A stretch of DNA of 9,933 nucleotides from SIG636 sp045604285 (GCA_045604285.1 JAZUNS010000163.1:1-9933), one strand, 5' to 3'; positions 1 through 7,516 are shown, counted from the stretch's first letter. Program-made: numbers and translations. The notes: generated from the letters alone by a model not told the origin.

Positions 1-104
1 GCCCGGCTATAGCCCAGGGTGTGTTCACCCCCTACGGCTTACCCGAGGATCACGACGCCGTTGCCCTTAGAAACGGCGGCTTTGGCAGTACGGACAAGGA
101 GTAG
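1..104 (+). CDS. 3' end of an unidentified gene (partial)
   Basis: An open frame enters from the left edge (first full codon at base 3) and ends at TAG 102-104, giving the last 33 residues of a protein that ends in GGFGSTDKE. The tail has no membrane segment or motif that I can assign to a family. It ends 6 nt before the next gene and contains that gene's ribosome binding site, so it is probably the preceding member of the same operon. It shares the reading frame of the downstream pgeF, but two stops (102-104 and 108-110) separate them, so this is not a fusion. That it is coding is inferred from the open frame and the tight spacing only. Confidence 0.55.
   Translation, partial: PAIAQGVFTPYGLPEDHDAVALRNGGFGSTDKE
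96..101 (+). promoter_or_regulatory. Shine-Dalgarno supporting a TTG start
   Basis: AAGGAG lies 9 nt before TTG 111, inside the end of the preceding gene. The nearest upstream in-frame codon is a stop (108-110), and the next in-frame ATG is at residue 73, inside the conserved fold. TTG is therefore the only start that gives a full-length product with a good ribosome binding site. Confidence 0.8.
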
Positions 105-110
105 TTTTAG

Positions 111-923
111 TTGAAGGAACGTTTTTTATACAGCGATGCCCCCTTTGGGCATCTTACCAGCCCTTTGCTTACCTCTGCCGGGGCAAGGCATATATTTACC
201 GCTAAGGAAGGCGGCGTAAGCACGGGGGTATACGGTAGCCTTAACTTTGCCGCAGGCAGCGGTGACCCGCCCGACGATTGGGGCAACGTGGTGGAAAACC
301 ACCGTATTGCCGCCGCATATTTCGGGATGGAAACCGAAGATATCTGCCGCAGCTATCAAACCCACAGTCTTACGGTAAAAGCCGTGGGCAAGGGGCTTTG
401 CGGTACGGGCATAACCAAGCCGCCCTTTACCGAAGGGGTTGACGGGCTTGTATGTAACGAAAAGGGGGTTTTGCTTTCCGTAAGGGGGGCAGACTGCGTT
501 ACCGTATTGCTTTACGACGGCAAAAACGGCGTTTGCGGTGCCTGCCACTCGGGCTGGAGAGGAACCTTGGGCAAGATTGCCGCCCTGACCGTTGACGCCA
601 TGTGCGCTGTTGGCGGGGAACGAGGCGAGATAGTTGCCGCAATAGGCCCATCCGCAAGGGGCTGTTGCTACAGCGTAGGTGAAGAGCTTTATTACACCTT
701 TACCCAAGCCGACGGCAAAAACAGCCGTTTTTTTGAGAAGAGAGACGGCGTGCTTTACCTTGACCTGCAGGCGGCGGTTTGCGCCGCATTGGAGGAGGCG
801 GGGCTTAGTGACGGGCGCATCTCTGACGGTGGCGAGTGCAGCATTTGCCGCAGAGACAGATATTTTTCCCACCGTCGCAGCGGCGTTATGCGCGGCACCA
901 TGGCGGCGTTTATTACATTATAG
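111..923 (+). CDS. pgeF: Peptidoglycan editing factor PgeF (laccase-domain/YfiH family)
   Basis: This 270-residue cytoplasmic protein has the full length and motif order of the YfiH/YlmD laccase-domain family. Visible are the N-terminal block ending in KEGGVSTG, then NFAAGSGD (45-52), SYQTH (81-85), GADC (126-129), CHSGWRG (145-151), the IGPSARGCCYSVG block (178-190) and CSICRRDRYFSHRRSG (243-258). His85, Cys129 and His146 match the family's metal-binding His/Cys/His triad. Known roles of the family are removing mis-incorporated L-Ser from muropeptide precursors (E. coli PgeF) and purine nucleoside phosphorylase/deaminase-type activity; which one applies here cannot be read from the sequence. 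It starts at TTG, which may lower expression. The next gene begins 19 nt downstream. The C-terminal motif reads GVMRGTMAAF instead of the more common GKTGRMAA, a tolerable variant. Confidence 0.93.
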   Translation: MKERFLYSDAPFGHLTSPLLTSAGARHIFTAKEGGVSTGVYGSLNFAAGSGDPPDDWGNVVENHRIAAAYFGMETEDICRSYQTHSLTVKAVGKGLCGTGITKPPFTEGVDGLVCNEKGVLLSVRGADCVTVLLYDGKNGVCGACHSGWRGTLGKIAALTVDAMCAVGGERGEIVAAIGPSARGCCYSVGEELYYTFTQADGKNSRFFEKRDGVLYLDLQAAVCAALEEAGLSDGRISDGGECSICRRDRYFSHRRSGVMRGTMAAFITL

Positions 924-942
924 ACAAGGAATTTGATGTTTT

Positions 943-2058
943 ATGGAAAGCGTTAAAATTTTTCATATAGCGGACGTTCACCTGGACGCACCTTTTTCGG
1001 GCAGGTCGCCCGACGAGGCGGCAAGCTGTAAAAACGGGCTTAGAACCGCCTTTGCCAAGGCGATTATGTCTGCCAAAAACAGAGGCGTGCAGATATTTCT
1101 TATTGCAGGGGACCTTTTTGACGGCAACTACGTAAGCCCCGAAACCGTGGATTTTTTGTGTGACAGGTTTGCATCTTACCCCGAGTGTCACTTTTTTATT
1201 GCACCGGGCAACCACGACCCCTACACCCAAGGCTCTTTTTACGCCAAGGGCAAGCTGCCTGCAAACGTCCACGTTTTTAAAGAGAAAAGCCGTGTAGAGC
1301 TGGAGGAGCTGGGCGTTGACGTATACGGCATGGGCTTTACCTCCGGGGAATGCACCGAATGCCCCGTTACGGGGTATCCCGAGCTGAGAGATGACAGAAT
1401 AAACATACTTGTGTGCCACGGTGACCTGGGTGTAGACGGCAGTATCTACGGCCCCATCAAGAAGGAAGAAATAGGGCTGTTACCCTTTGATTACGTGGCG
1501 TTGGGACACATCCACAAGGCAAGCGGCGTTATGGTTAAAAACGGCGTTAGCTTTGCATACCCCGGCTGTATTGAGGGCAGGGGCTTTGACGAAACCGGCG
1601 ACAAGGGCGCCCTTTACGGCACCGTTACCAAGGGCAAGGCAGAGCTAGAGCATTTTTCTCTTTCCGTAAGGCGCTACGAGATAATAGAGGTAGATATAAC
1701 GGGCATGACAAGCCGCCCCCAAGCGGCAGACGCCATCCGAGAGGCTATGAAGCCCTACAGCGGCACAAGGCTTAGAGTGGTGCTGACCGGCAGACCCAAG
1801 GAAAGCTTTTACATAACCGGCGATATGTTTTCCACAGGCGGCAGCGACCCCGACTATATTGAGATAAAGGACAAGAGCCTGCCCGCCATTGACATGACCG
1901 ATATAGAAAAAGAAAACACCCTTAGAGGTGCGTTTTACCGTCGTATGGCAGGACGGATAGAAAAGCTTGAGGAGGGCGACCCCGAAAGGGAAATTTGTGT
2001 TGCCGCCCTTAAGGCCGGGCTTGCCGCCCTTGAGGGCAGAGAGCCCACGGAGGTTTAA
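943..2058 (+). CDS. SbcD/YhaO-like metallophosphoesterase, DNA repair nuclease subunit
   Basis: The 371-residue product is a calcineurin-like phosphoesterase of the SbcD/Mre11/YhaO type. All five metal-site motifs are visible: DVH (Asp11, His13), GDLFDG (Asp57), GNHD (Asn90, His91, Asp92), CHGD (His159) and GHIH (His189, His191). A capping domain of about 160 residues follows. The family cuts DNA ends with manganese and works in a complex with a Rad50/SbcC-type ATPase. The next gene is such an ATPase, 3 nt downstream, so the two are very probably made together and form a complex. An AAGGA site lies 12 nt before ATG 943, which is slightly long spacing. An ATG at 936 is out of frame. Length is close to B. 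subtilis YhaO. The nuclease polarity and the natural substrate are not known from sequence. Confidence 0.9.
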   Translation: MESVKIFHIADVHLDAPFSGRSPDEAASCKNGLRTAFAKAIMSAKNRGVQIFLIAGDLFDGNYVSPETVDFLCDRFASYPECHFFIAPGNHDPYTQGSFYAKGKLPANVHVFKEKSRVELEELGVDVYGMGFTSGECTECPVTGYPELRDDRINILVCHGDLGVDGSIYGPIKKEEIGLLPFDYVALGHIHKASGVMVKNGVSFAYPGCIEGRGFDETGDKGALYGTVTKGKAELEHFSLSVRRYEIIEVDITGMTSRPQAADAIREAMKPYSGTRLRVVLTGRPKESFYITGDMFSTGGSDPDYIEIKDKSLPAIDMTDIEKENTLRGAFYRRMAGRIEKLEEGDPEREICVAALKAGLAALEGREPTEV

Positions 2059-2061
2059 AGT

Positions 2062-4206
2062 ATGAAGGGCAACGCAAATATTGAAAGAATAAACGTGGCG
2101 GCGTTTGGCAAGCTTAGCGAAAAAAGCATAGAGCTGGCCCCCGGCATTAACCTTATAACCGCCCCCAACGAGGGCGGCAAAAGCACCCTGGCGGCGTTTA
2201 TACGCTTTGCGCTGTACGGCTTTAAGGGCAGAAGCCAAAGCATAGCGGAAAACCCAAAAAAAATGTATATGCCCTGGTCGGGTGCTGCGGCGTCGGGCAG
2301 TATTACCCTAAGCGGCGACAGACGGCTTAGGATAGAGCGCAGCGTGATAGGCAACAAGGAGACCCTTAGATGCACCGACCCCGTAACGGGCGAAACGGCA
2401 ACGGAGGGCGAGCCCGGCGAGGAGATTTTTGGCGTAGGCTGTGATATTTTTGAAAAGACCTTGTTCCTTTCCACGGCAGAGCCGCCCAAAAGCAAGGACA
2501 GCGAGCTGGCTGACAGATTGCAAAATTTGGTGTTTTCCGCCGATGAGCAGATAGGGGGCGAAAAGGCGGAAAAGCTGCTTACCAAGCACAAAAACGCCCT
2601 TAAGGGCAGAGCAAACAGCGGCAAAATATACGCTTTGGAGGCAGAAAGTGCCGTCCTTGAGCAAAGGCTTATAAAAGAGCGTGCCGCTGCAGAGGAGCTT
2701 GGCGAGCTGGAGGCCGAGGCCCTTAAGACTGCCGCAGGGCTTGCTGCCATGGAAGAGGAAGAAGCAAGGGCTGAGGAATGCCTTAAAAACGTAGAAAAGT
2801 ACGAGGCGCTGTTGCTTATGCAGGAGCATAAGCGACTTGCCGAAGAAAAGGCACGCACCGCCGCCATGATAATGGAAACCCCCGGACTTGAAGAGATTGA
2901 GACGTTGCAGGGGTTGCAGTCTGCCCACGGAAAGGCGGCAGACATACTTGCCGACAAGGAAGAGGAATATAACGAGCTTTGCGCTGCGCCTGAGAAAAAC
3001 CCCAAGGAGCAGAAGGAAAAGCTTTTGGCTTTAAAGGCAAAGCGTAGCAAGCTTAAGAAGGCGGCAATAATTTTGGGTGTGCTTACCGCCTTTATGGCGA
3101 TAGCCACCGTTGCCGCAAAGTTTATATCGGAGCTTGAATGGATATCCACCTACTTGCTTATAGCCACGGCGACCCTTGCGGGTGCGTTTACCGCCACCGC
3201 CTTTGGGGCGAAGAGCGCTTTAAGCAAGGGCGGGTTTAAAAACGAAGCTCGGCTTAAGGCGGCAGAGGATGCGGTATACGCCGAGGAAGAGGCGTACAAG
3301 CTTTACTCCGCCCGACTTGCCGATGCGGCAGAGGGCTTTGAGGAAGCTAAGGCGGCAGAAAGCGCCGCACGCCAAAAGCTTGGCGCCGCCCTTGAAGCAC
3401 ACGGTGCCACCGCCGAGAACAGCGAGGCTGCCATAAGCGCCCTGCTTAAACAGCACATAGAGGGCGAAACCCTTAAGGCAGAGGCAAAAACCGCCGCAAA
3501 CGCCCTTGAAATATTTGAAGGCAAGCATGACCTTGCGGCAACCGCAAGCCTTGCGGAGGGTGCCACCCGCCCCGAAAAGCCCAAAAACGTGTACGAGCTG
3601 GAGAAAAAGGCGGCAAGCCAGCGCATAGCCATGTACCGTGACAAGCTTAACGGCATAAACCAGCGCATAGCCGCCCTTAATGCCACCTGTGGCGACCCGC
3701 TTTCCACAGCCGAGGCGCTATCCTTTGCGAAGGCAGAGCTTAAGGCGGCAAACGCCCGCTACGATGCCCTATCCCTGGCGCTGGAGGAGTTATCGGCAGC
3801 AGGTGACGAGATGAAGGCATCCATATCCCCCAGGCTGGCAAGCGTTGCGGGTGACTATTTCTGCAGGCTGACCGAGGGCGCCCACATAAGCCTTGAGCTG
3901 GATACTAAGCTTTCCCTTAGCTGCGACAGCCCCTACGGTCAAAAAAGCGGCGAGCACCTAAGCGCAGGTGCCAGAGACGGGGTATATATTTGCCTGCGTT
4001 TGGCACTTATCGACCTGCTGTTTGAGGGCAAAAAGGTTCCCTTTATACTGGATGACGCCTTTGCCCGCATAGATAACCGCCGACTTAAGCAGATGATAAA
4101 GCTGCTTTATCAAAGCGGGCATCAGCTTATAATAAGCAGCGCCGGCGGCAGAGAGGAAGCCATACTTAAAGAATTGGATTTGGAATACAAGCATATAACG
4201 CTGTAA
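2062..4206 (+). CDS. SbcC/YhaN-like coiled-coil ATPase with central transmembrane hairpin
   Basis: This 714-residue protein has the split-ATPase layout of the Rad50/SbcC/RecF group. The N-terminal Walker A is APNEGGKST (34-42, Lys40), with Ala in place of the usual first Gly. Glu/Ala/Lys-rich coiled coils span about 170-330 and 385-590. The C-terminal lobe has an LSAGARDG signature (633-640) and a Walker B ending in ILDDAFARID (662-671). Instead of a Cys-x-x-Cys zinc hook, the middle holds two hydrophobic segments at about 334-355 and 360-381, split by a short acidic turn. I see no CxxC anywhere. This suggests a YhaN-like membrane-anchored partner of the upstream nuclease rather than a soluble SbcC. 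It is shorter than YhaN of B. subtilis. A GGAGG site inside the preceding gene lies 8 nt before the start, and the 3-nt gap implies translational coupling. Confidence 0.87.
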   Translation: MKGNANIERINVAAFGKLSEKSIELAPGINLITAPNEGGKSTLAAFIRFALYGFKGRSQSIAENPKKMYMPWSGAAASGSITLSGDRRLRIERSVIGNKETLRCTDPVTGETATEGEPGEEIFGVGCDIFEKTLFLSTAEPPKSKDSELADRLQNLVFSADEQIGGEKAEKLLTKHKNALKGRANSGKIYALEAESAVLEQRLIKERAAAEELGELEAEALKTAAGLAAMEEEEARAEECLKNVEKYEALLLMQEHKRLAEEKARTAAMIMETPGLEEIETLQGLQSAHGKAADILADKEEEYNELCAAPEKNPKEQKEKLLALKAKRSKLKKAAIILGVLTAFMAIATVAAKFISELEWISTYLLIATATLAGAFTATAFGAKSALSKGGFKNEARLKAAEDAVYAEEEAYKLYSARLADAAEGFEEAKAAESAARQKLGAALEAHGATAENSEAAISALLKQHIEGETLKAEAKTAANALEIFEGKHDLAATASLAEGATRPEKPKNVYELEKKAASQRIAMYRDKLNGINQRIAALNATCGDPLSTAEALSFAKAELKAANARYDALSLALEELSAAGDEMKASISPRLASVAGDYFCRLTEGAHISLELDTKLSLSCDSPYGQKSGEHLSAGARDGVYICLRLALIDLLFEGKKVPFILDDAFARIDNRRLKQMIKLLYQSGHQLIISSAGGREEAILKELDLEYKHITL

Positions 4207-4219
4207 AAGAGGATAAACG

Positions 4220-6247
4220 ATGGTTGTTAACAGGGATACACCTCTGCGCTTTATAAAGGGCGTGGGCGAGGCAACGGGAAACAAGCTTGCCAAGCTGGGG
4301 CTTATTACCGCAGGGGACGTGGCAGAGTTTTTTCCAAGACGCTACGAGTTTAGGGACGAGGTTTACGCCCTTGCCGATGCGCCTTTGGGCGAGCTTTGCT
4401 CTACGGTGCTTACGGTATGCTCTGCCCCCTCCTTGCGCTACGGCAACAAGGGCATAAGCTACGTAAAGGTAAACGCCTGCGACGAAAGCGGCACCGCAAC
4501 CCTTACGTTTTTTAACCAACCGTGGATAGAAAAATCCCTTGTTGCGGGGCGAAAATTTAGGGTTTGGGGGAAGGTAGACCGCTACGGCTACGCTTTTCAG
4601 ATAACCGCACCGGAGATAGAGCCCTACAGCGACGCACTGCCCCAAATACTGCCCGTATATCCCCTTACAAAAGGGGTTACTCAGCAGCTTATACGGCGGA
4701 TAGTAAAGGCGATAGAGGGGTGCATTGAGCTTACCGAAAGCCCCTTGCCTGCCGAGATATACCGTAGGTACGACCTGCCCGTTAAGCGGGTGGCGGTACA
4801 CGACCTGCATTTTCCAAGAAGTAAAGAGCAGATAGAAAAAGCAAAAAAAAGCCTTGCCTTTGAGGAATTGCTTTTATTTCAGCTTGCCCTTAGGCGGGTG
4901 CGGGGCTCGGTAAACCGTGGGGTTGCCCACGCAATGAGCTTTAAGGATACGGGCATAGGTAAATTTTTTACCGCCCTGCCCTTTCCCCTTACCGACGCCC
5001 AAGAGCGTGTTATTAAAGAGGTGTTTGGGGATCTGTGCAAAAGCGTGCCCATGTGCCGCATGGTGCAGGGTGACGTAGGCTGCGGCAAGACGGTTATTGC
5101 CGCCGCTGCCATGCTTTTTGCCGTAAAGAACGGAATGCAATGCGCCATGATGGCACCTACCGAGATCCTTGCAAATCAGCATTTTATAACGCTGTCGGAA
5201 CTTTTTAAGGACTTTGGGGTAGAGCTTGCCCTGCTTACGGGCAGTACCACCGCCAAGGAAAAGCGCCGCATTAAGGCGGGGCTTAAGGATGGCGCGGTAA
5301 ACGCCGTTGTTGGCACCAACGCCATTATACAAAAGGACGTGGAATACAACCGTTTGGGGTTGGTTATAACCGACGAGCAGCACCGCTTTGGCGTGCTTCA
5401 AAGGGCGGCGCTGGCGGATAAATCCGAAAAGCTTACGCCCCATTCTTTGGTGATGTCCGCAACGCCCATACCCCGCAGCCTGTCTTTGATACTGTACGGC
5501 GATATGGACGTAAGCATAATAGACAAGCTGCCCCCCGGCAGGCAGGTGGTTGAGACCCGCTGCGTGGGGGAGGATAAGCGTGCCGCCGTGTTTGACTTTT
5601 TAAAAAAGCAGACCGATAAGGGCAGGCAGGCGTATATAATATGTCCCCTTGTAGAGGACGGCGAAGGCAACGGCGACGACAAAAAGAGCGTGGAAAGCTA
5701 CAAGGCGCTGTTTGAAAAAGCCCTGCCCGACGTAAGCAGCGTTTGCCTGCACGGCAGGATGAAGGGCAAGGAGAAGGATGCGGTAATGTCTGCCTTTGAA
5801 CGGGGAGAGGCGGCGGTGCTTATCTCTACAACGGTGGTTGAAGTAGGCGTAAACGTACCCAACGCCACGGTTATGATTATAGAAAACGCCGAGTGCTTTG
5901 GGCTTTCCCAGCTCCATCAGCTAAGGGGCAGAGTAGGCAGAGGCAGCTATAAATCCTTTTGCATACTTATGACTGACAAGGCGGCGCCCCGTTTGGAGGT
6001 ATTGTGCGAGACCACCGACGGTTTTCGCATAGCAGAGGCAGACCTTGCCCAGCGTGGGCCGGGGGACTTTTTTGGTGCAAGACAAAGCGGTGACAGCCGA
6101 TTTGTCCACGCCACGTCGGCAGACCTGCCCTTGATTGAGGAGACCCGAAATCTTGCCAAGGAGCTGGCGGCGGATATGTCCCGGACCCTGGAGGATGCCG
6201 TGGGACAATATATAAGCGCCCTGGGCAGCGAAAACATATTTAACTGA
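4220..6247 (+). CDS. recG: ATP-dependent DNA helicase RecG
   Basis: This 675-residue protein matches RecG in length and motif order. An N-terminal wedge/OB region (about 60-160, including GTATLTFFNQPW) recognises branched DNA. The superfamily 2 helicase core follows: LTDAQ (Q-like motif), Walker A GDVGCGKT (284-291), APTEILANQH (Ia), DEQHRFG (Asp385-Gly391), MSATPIPRSL (III), and QLHQLRGRVGRG (VI). The C-terminal TRG-type motif GDFFGARQSG is also present. RecG reverses stalled forks and migrates Holliday-like junctions. AGAGGA lies 6 nt before ATG 4220. The gene starts 13 nt after the SbcC-like ATPase, so fork remodelling and end processing are probably co-expressed. No missing helicase motif and no frameshift were seen. 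Confidence 0.97.
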   Translation: MVVNRDTPLRFIKGVGEATGNKLAKLGLITAGDVAEFFPRRYEFRDEVYALADAPLGELCSTVLTVCSAPSLRYGNKGISYVKVNACDESGTATLTFFNQPWIEKSLVAGRKFRVWGKVDRYGYAFQITAPEIEPYSDALPQILPVYPLTKGVTQQLIRRIVKAIEGCIELTESPLPAEIYRRYDLPVKRVAVHDLHFPRSKEQIEKAKKSLAFEELLLFQLALRRVRGSVNRGVAHAMSFKDTGIGKFFTALPFPLTDAQERVIKEVFGDLCKSVPMCRMVQGDVGCGKTVIAAAAMLFAVKNGMQCAMMAPTEILANQHFITLSELFKDFGVELALLTGSTTAKEKRRIKAGLKDGAVNAVVGTNAIIQKDVEYNRLGLVITDEQHRFGVLQRAALADKSEKLTPHSLVMSATPIPRSLSLILYGDMDVSIIDKLPPGRQVVETRCVGEDKRAAVFDFLKKQTDKGRQAYIICPLVEDGEGNGDDKKSVESYKALFEKALPDVSSVCLHGRMKGKEKDAVMSAFERGEAAVLISTTVVEVGVNVPNATVMIIENAECFGLSQLHQLRGRVGRGSYKSFCILMTDKAAPRLEVLCETTDGFRIAEADLAQRGPGDFFGARQSGDSRFVHATSADLPLIEETRNLAKELAADMSRTLEDAVGQYISALGSENIFN

Positions 6248-6258
6248 GAGAAACGGTT

Positions 6259-7218
6259 ATGAAGATATACAACCTTGAACTTAAAAACGGGCTGATGCTT
6301 GCGCCCATGGCAGGGGTTACGGACGTGGCTTTCCGCACCCTTTGTGCCGAATACGGCGCAGAGTATTGCGTGACGGAGATGATATCTGCCAAGGCGGTGT
6401 GCTTTGGGGACAAAAAGACCGCCGCCCTTGCCCGCCCCGGGCAGGGAGAGCAGGTAGCCATACAGATTTTCGGCAGCGAGCCCTATTATATGGCAAAGGC
6501 GGCGGAAACGCTTATGAAATACGCCCCCGTTGCCATTGATATAAACATGGGATGTCCCGTACCCAAGTGCGTAAAAAGCGGCGAGGGCAGCGCCCTTATG
6601 AAGGACCCCGACCTATGCGGCAGGATAGTTGCCGAGGTTAAGGGCGCAATAGGGGTACCCGTAGGGGTAAAAATGCGCACGGGCTTTGACGATAGCCGCA
6701 AAAACGCCCTTGCCGTAGCAACAGCGGTGGAGGCGGCAGGCGCCGCCTACGTTTGCATCCACGGCAGAACCAGGGCGCAGATGTATACCGGCACCGCAGA
6801 GCGTGACACCCTAAAGACCGTAAAGGCGGCGCTTGGCATACCCGTAATAGGCAACGGTGATATAAAGTGTGCCGAGGACGCCTTAAGCATGATTAAAGAA
6901 ACAGGCTGTGACGCAGTAGCGGTAGGCAGGGGTGCCATGGGCAAGCCCTGGCTGTTTGCCGAGCTTAAGGCGGCAATGGAGGGCGCGGAATACGTCCCCC
7001 CTACCCCCGAGGAGCGTTATAACGCTGTGGCAAGGCACGTAAGGATGGCTGTGGCAAGCAAGGGCGAGAAGGTTGCCCTGCCTGAGCTTAGAAAGCACCT
7101 TGCCTGGTACTCTAAGGGGCTGTACGGCTCGGCGGCGCTGCGCAACCGTGTAACAAGCGTTTCCACGGAAAAAGAAGCCCTTGAGGTAGCGGAGGCTATG
7201 TTTTTTACCAAGGAATAG
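6259..7218 (+). CDS. dusB: tRNA-dihydrouridine synthase (DusB type)
   Basis: This 319-residue flavoenzyme reduces specific uridines in the tRNA D-loop, using FMN and NADPH. The TIM barrel opens with LAPMAGVTDVAFR, followed by the NMGCP motif with catalytic Cys99 and the VKSGEGSALM segment. KMRTGF, the IHGRTRAQMYTG substrate/FMN segment, GNGDI and the phosphate-binding VGRGAMGKPWLF come next, then a C-terminal helical tRNA-binding region. The GEGSALM and GRGAMG forms point to the bacterial DusB branch rather than DusA or DusC, although subclass cannot be fixed without a tree. It starts 11 nt after recG with a weak GAGAG site. It is the last gene of the operon and is followed by a terminator-like hairpin. 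Confidence 0.95.
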   Translation: MKIYNLELKNGLMLAPMAGVTDVAFRTLCAEYGAEYCVTEMISAKAVCFGDKKTAALARPGQGEQVAIQIFGSEPYYMAKAAETLMKYAPVAIDINMGCPVPKCVKSGEGSALMKDPDLCGRIVAEVKGAIGVPVGVKMRTGFDDSRKNALAVATAVEAAGAAYVCIHGRTRAQMYTGTAERDTLKTVKAALGIPVIGNGDIKCAEDALSMIKETGCDAVAVGRGAMGKPWLFAELKAAMEGAEYVPPTPEERYNAVARHVRMAVASKGEKVALPELRKHLAWYSKGLYGSAALRNRVTSVSTEKEALEVAEAMFFTKE

Positions 7219-7222
7219 CAAC

Positions 7223-7253
7223 AAGGCAGATGGCAAAAATGTCATCTGCCTTT
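7223..7253 (+). terminator. Terminator-like hairpin after dusB
   Basis: An inverted repeat with arms GGCAGATGGCA (7225-7235) and TGTCATCTGCC (7240-7250) forms an 11-bp stem with one G-U pair and an AAAA loop. Outer A-T pairs at 7223-7224/7251-7252 extend it to 13 bp. The run of T after the stem is only TTT, so termination may be partial. It begins 5 nt after the dusB stop codon. Its right arm could instead pair downstream (GCCTTT 7248-7253 with AAAGGC 7265-7270), a mutually exclusive alternative. Confidence 0.6.
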
Positions 7254-7342
7254 AGACCGCTGACAAAGGCACAGAACACGAAAAACATAAAAGATCAATT
7301 ACAACAAAGTAGATAAGTCGGGAATTTATCCCGACTTATCTG
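7254..7342 (+). repeat. 89-nt dispersed repeat, copy 1
   Basis: This segment aligns without gaps to 9845-9933. By eye 79 of 89 positions match, and the first 32 are identical. Just to its left both copies also share CCTTT (7249-7253 here), with a 1-nt length difference. The 3' part is a perfect 13-bp hairpin, arms 7311-7323 and 7329-7341 with loop ATTTA. It lies downstream of the dusB operon in the same orientation as transcription. It has no coding frame. It could be a REP-like element, a 3'-end processing or termination signal, or the end of a small non-autonomous mobile element. Confidence 0.85.
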
Positions 7343-7366
7343 CAATTTATCGTATTTTTTCGTTCA

Positions 7367-7418
7367 AAACGAACCTCGGCTCGCAGTACTTTTGTACAGT
7401 TTTCGCCTCGGTTCGTTT
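7367..7418. repeat. Long imperfect hairpin
   Basis: A 9-bp stem (AAACGAACC 7367-7375 with GGTTCGTTT 7410-7418) is followed by a 2x2 mismatch and 3 bp (GGC 7378-7380 with GCC 7405-7407). An apical GTAC-TTTT-GTAC mini-hairpin sits at 7386-7397. No open frame or promoter is evident within it. This is a structured intergenic element of unknown role, part of the composite block 7223-7506. Confidence 0.6.
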
Positions 7419-7444
7419 CGTCTGCACTCTTTCTCAGCACTCTG

Positions 7445-7477
7445 CCAAGTTGATGACAGGGTTTGTCATCAACTTGG
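7445..7477. repeat. Perfect 14-bp hairpin A
   Basis: Arms CCAAGTTGATGACA (7445-7458) and TGTCATCAACTTGG (7464-7477) are exact reverse complements around a GGGTT loop. There is no T-tract after it, so it does not look like a simple terminator. Its core 7452-7470 is the reverse complement of 7483-7501 in the next hairpin. Confidence 0.85.
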
Positions 7478-7506
7478 AGGCAGATGACAAACCCTGTCAT
7501 CTGCCT
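7478..7506. repeat. Perfect 11-12-bp hairpin B
   Basis: Arms GGCAGATGACA (7479-7489) and TGTCATCTGCC (7495-7505) pair perfectly around an AACCC loop, with an outer A-T pair at 7478/7506. TTATTTTGTTATT follows, so it could terminate + strand transcription just before the blaI-like promoter. Both stem arms nearly match those of the hairpin after dusB (7225-7250). Its loop is complementary to the GGGTT loop of hairpin A. Confidence 0.82.
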
Positions 7507-7516
7507 TATTTTGTTA

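Noticed and set aside
126..872. Antisense open frame (about 248 codons) opposite pgeF
   Set aside because: pgeF motifs on the + strand are unambiguous, and the antisense product has no recognisable features and no ribosome binding context.
1..923. Possible fusion or read-through of the upstream partial gene into pgeF (same reading frame)
   Set aside because: Two in-frame stops (TAG 102-104 and TAG 108-110) and a well-spaced AAGGAG before TTG 111 indicate separate proteins.
1645..2238. Antisense open frame spanning the end of the nuclease gene and the start of the ATPase gene
   Set aside because: It crosses two well-supported genes on the other strand and looks like a shadow frame.
2055..3149. 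Long antisense open frame (about 364 codons) opposite the SbcC-like gene
   Set aside because: Its translation is a Ser/Ala/Leu-rich low-complexity sequence with no motif. It arises from the codon bias of the opposing gene, whose ATPase motifs are clear.
4048..4077. Walker B of the SbcC-like ATPase reads Asp-Asp instead of Asp-Glu, as a sign of inactivity
   Set aside because: RecF-type ATPases also carry Asp-Asp at this place, so this is probably a normal family variant.
7225..7505. CRISPR-like array
   Set aside because: The repeated palindromes are only two near-identical hairpins plus unrelated ones, with no regular spacers and no cas genes nearby.
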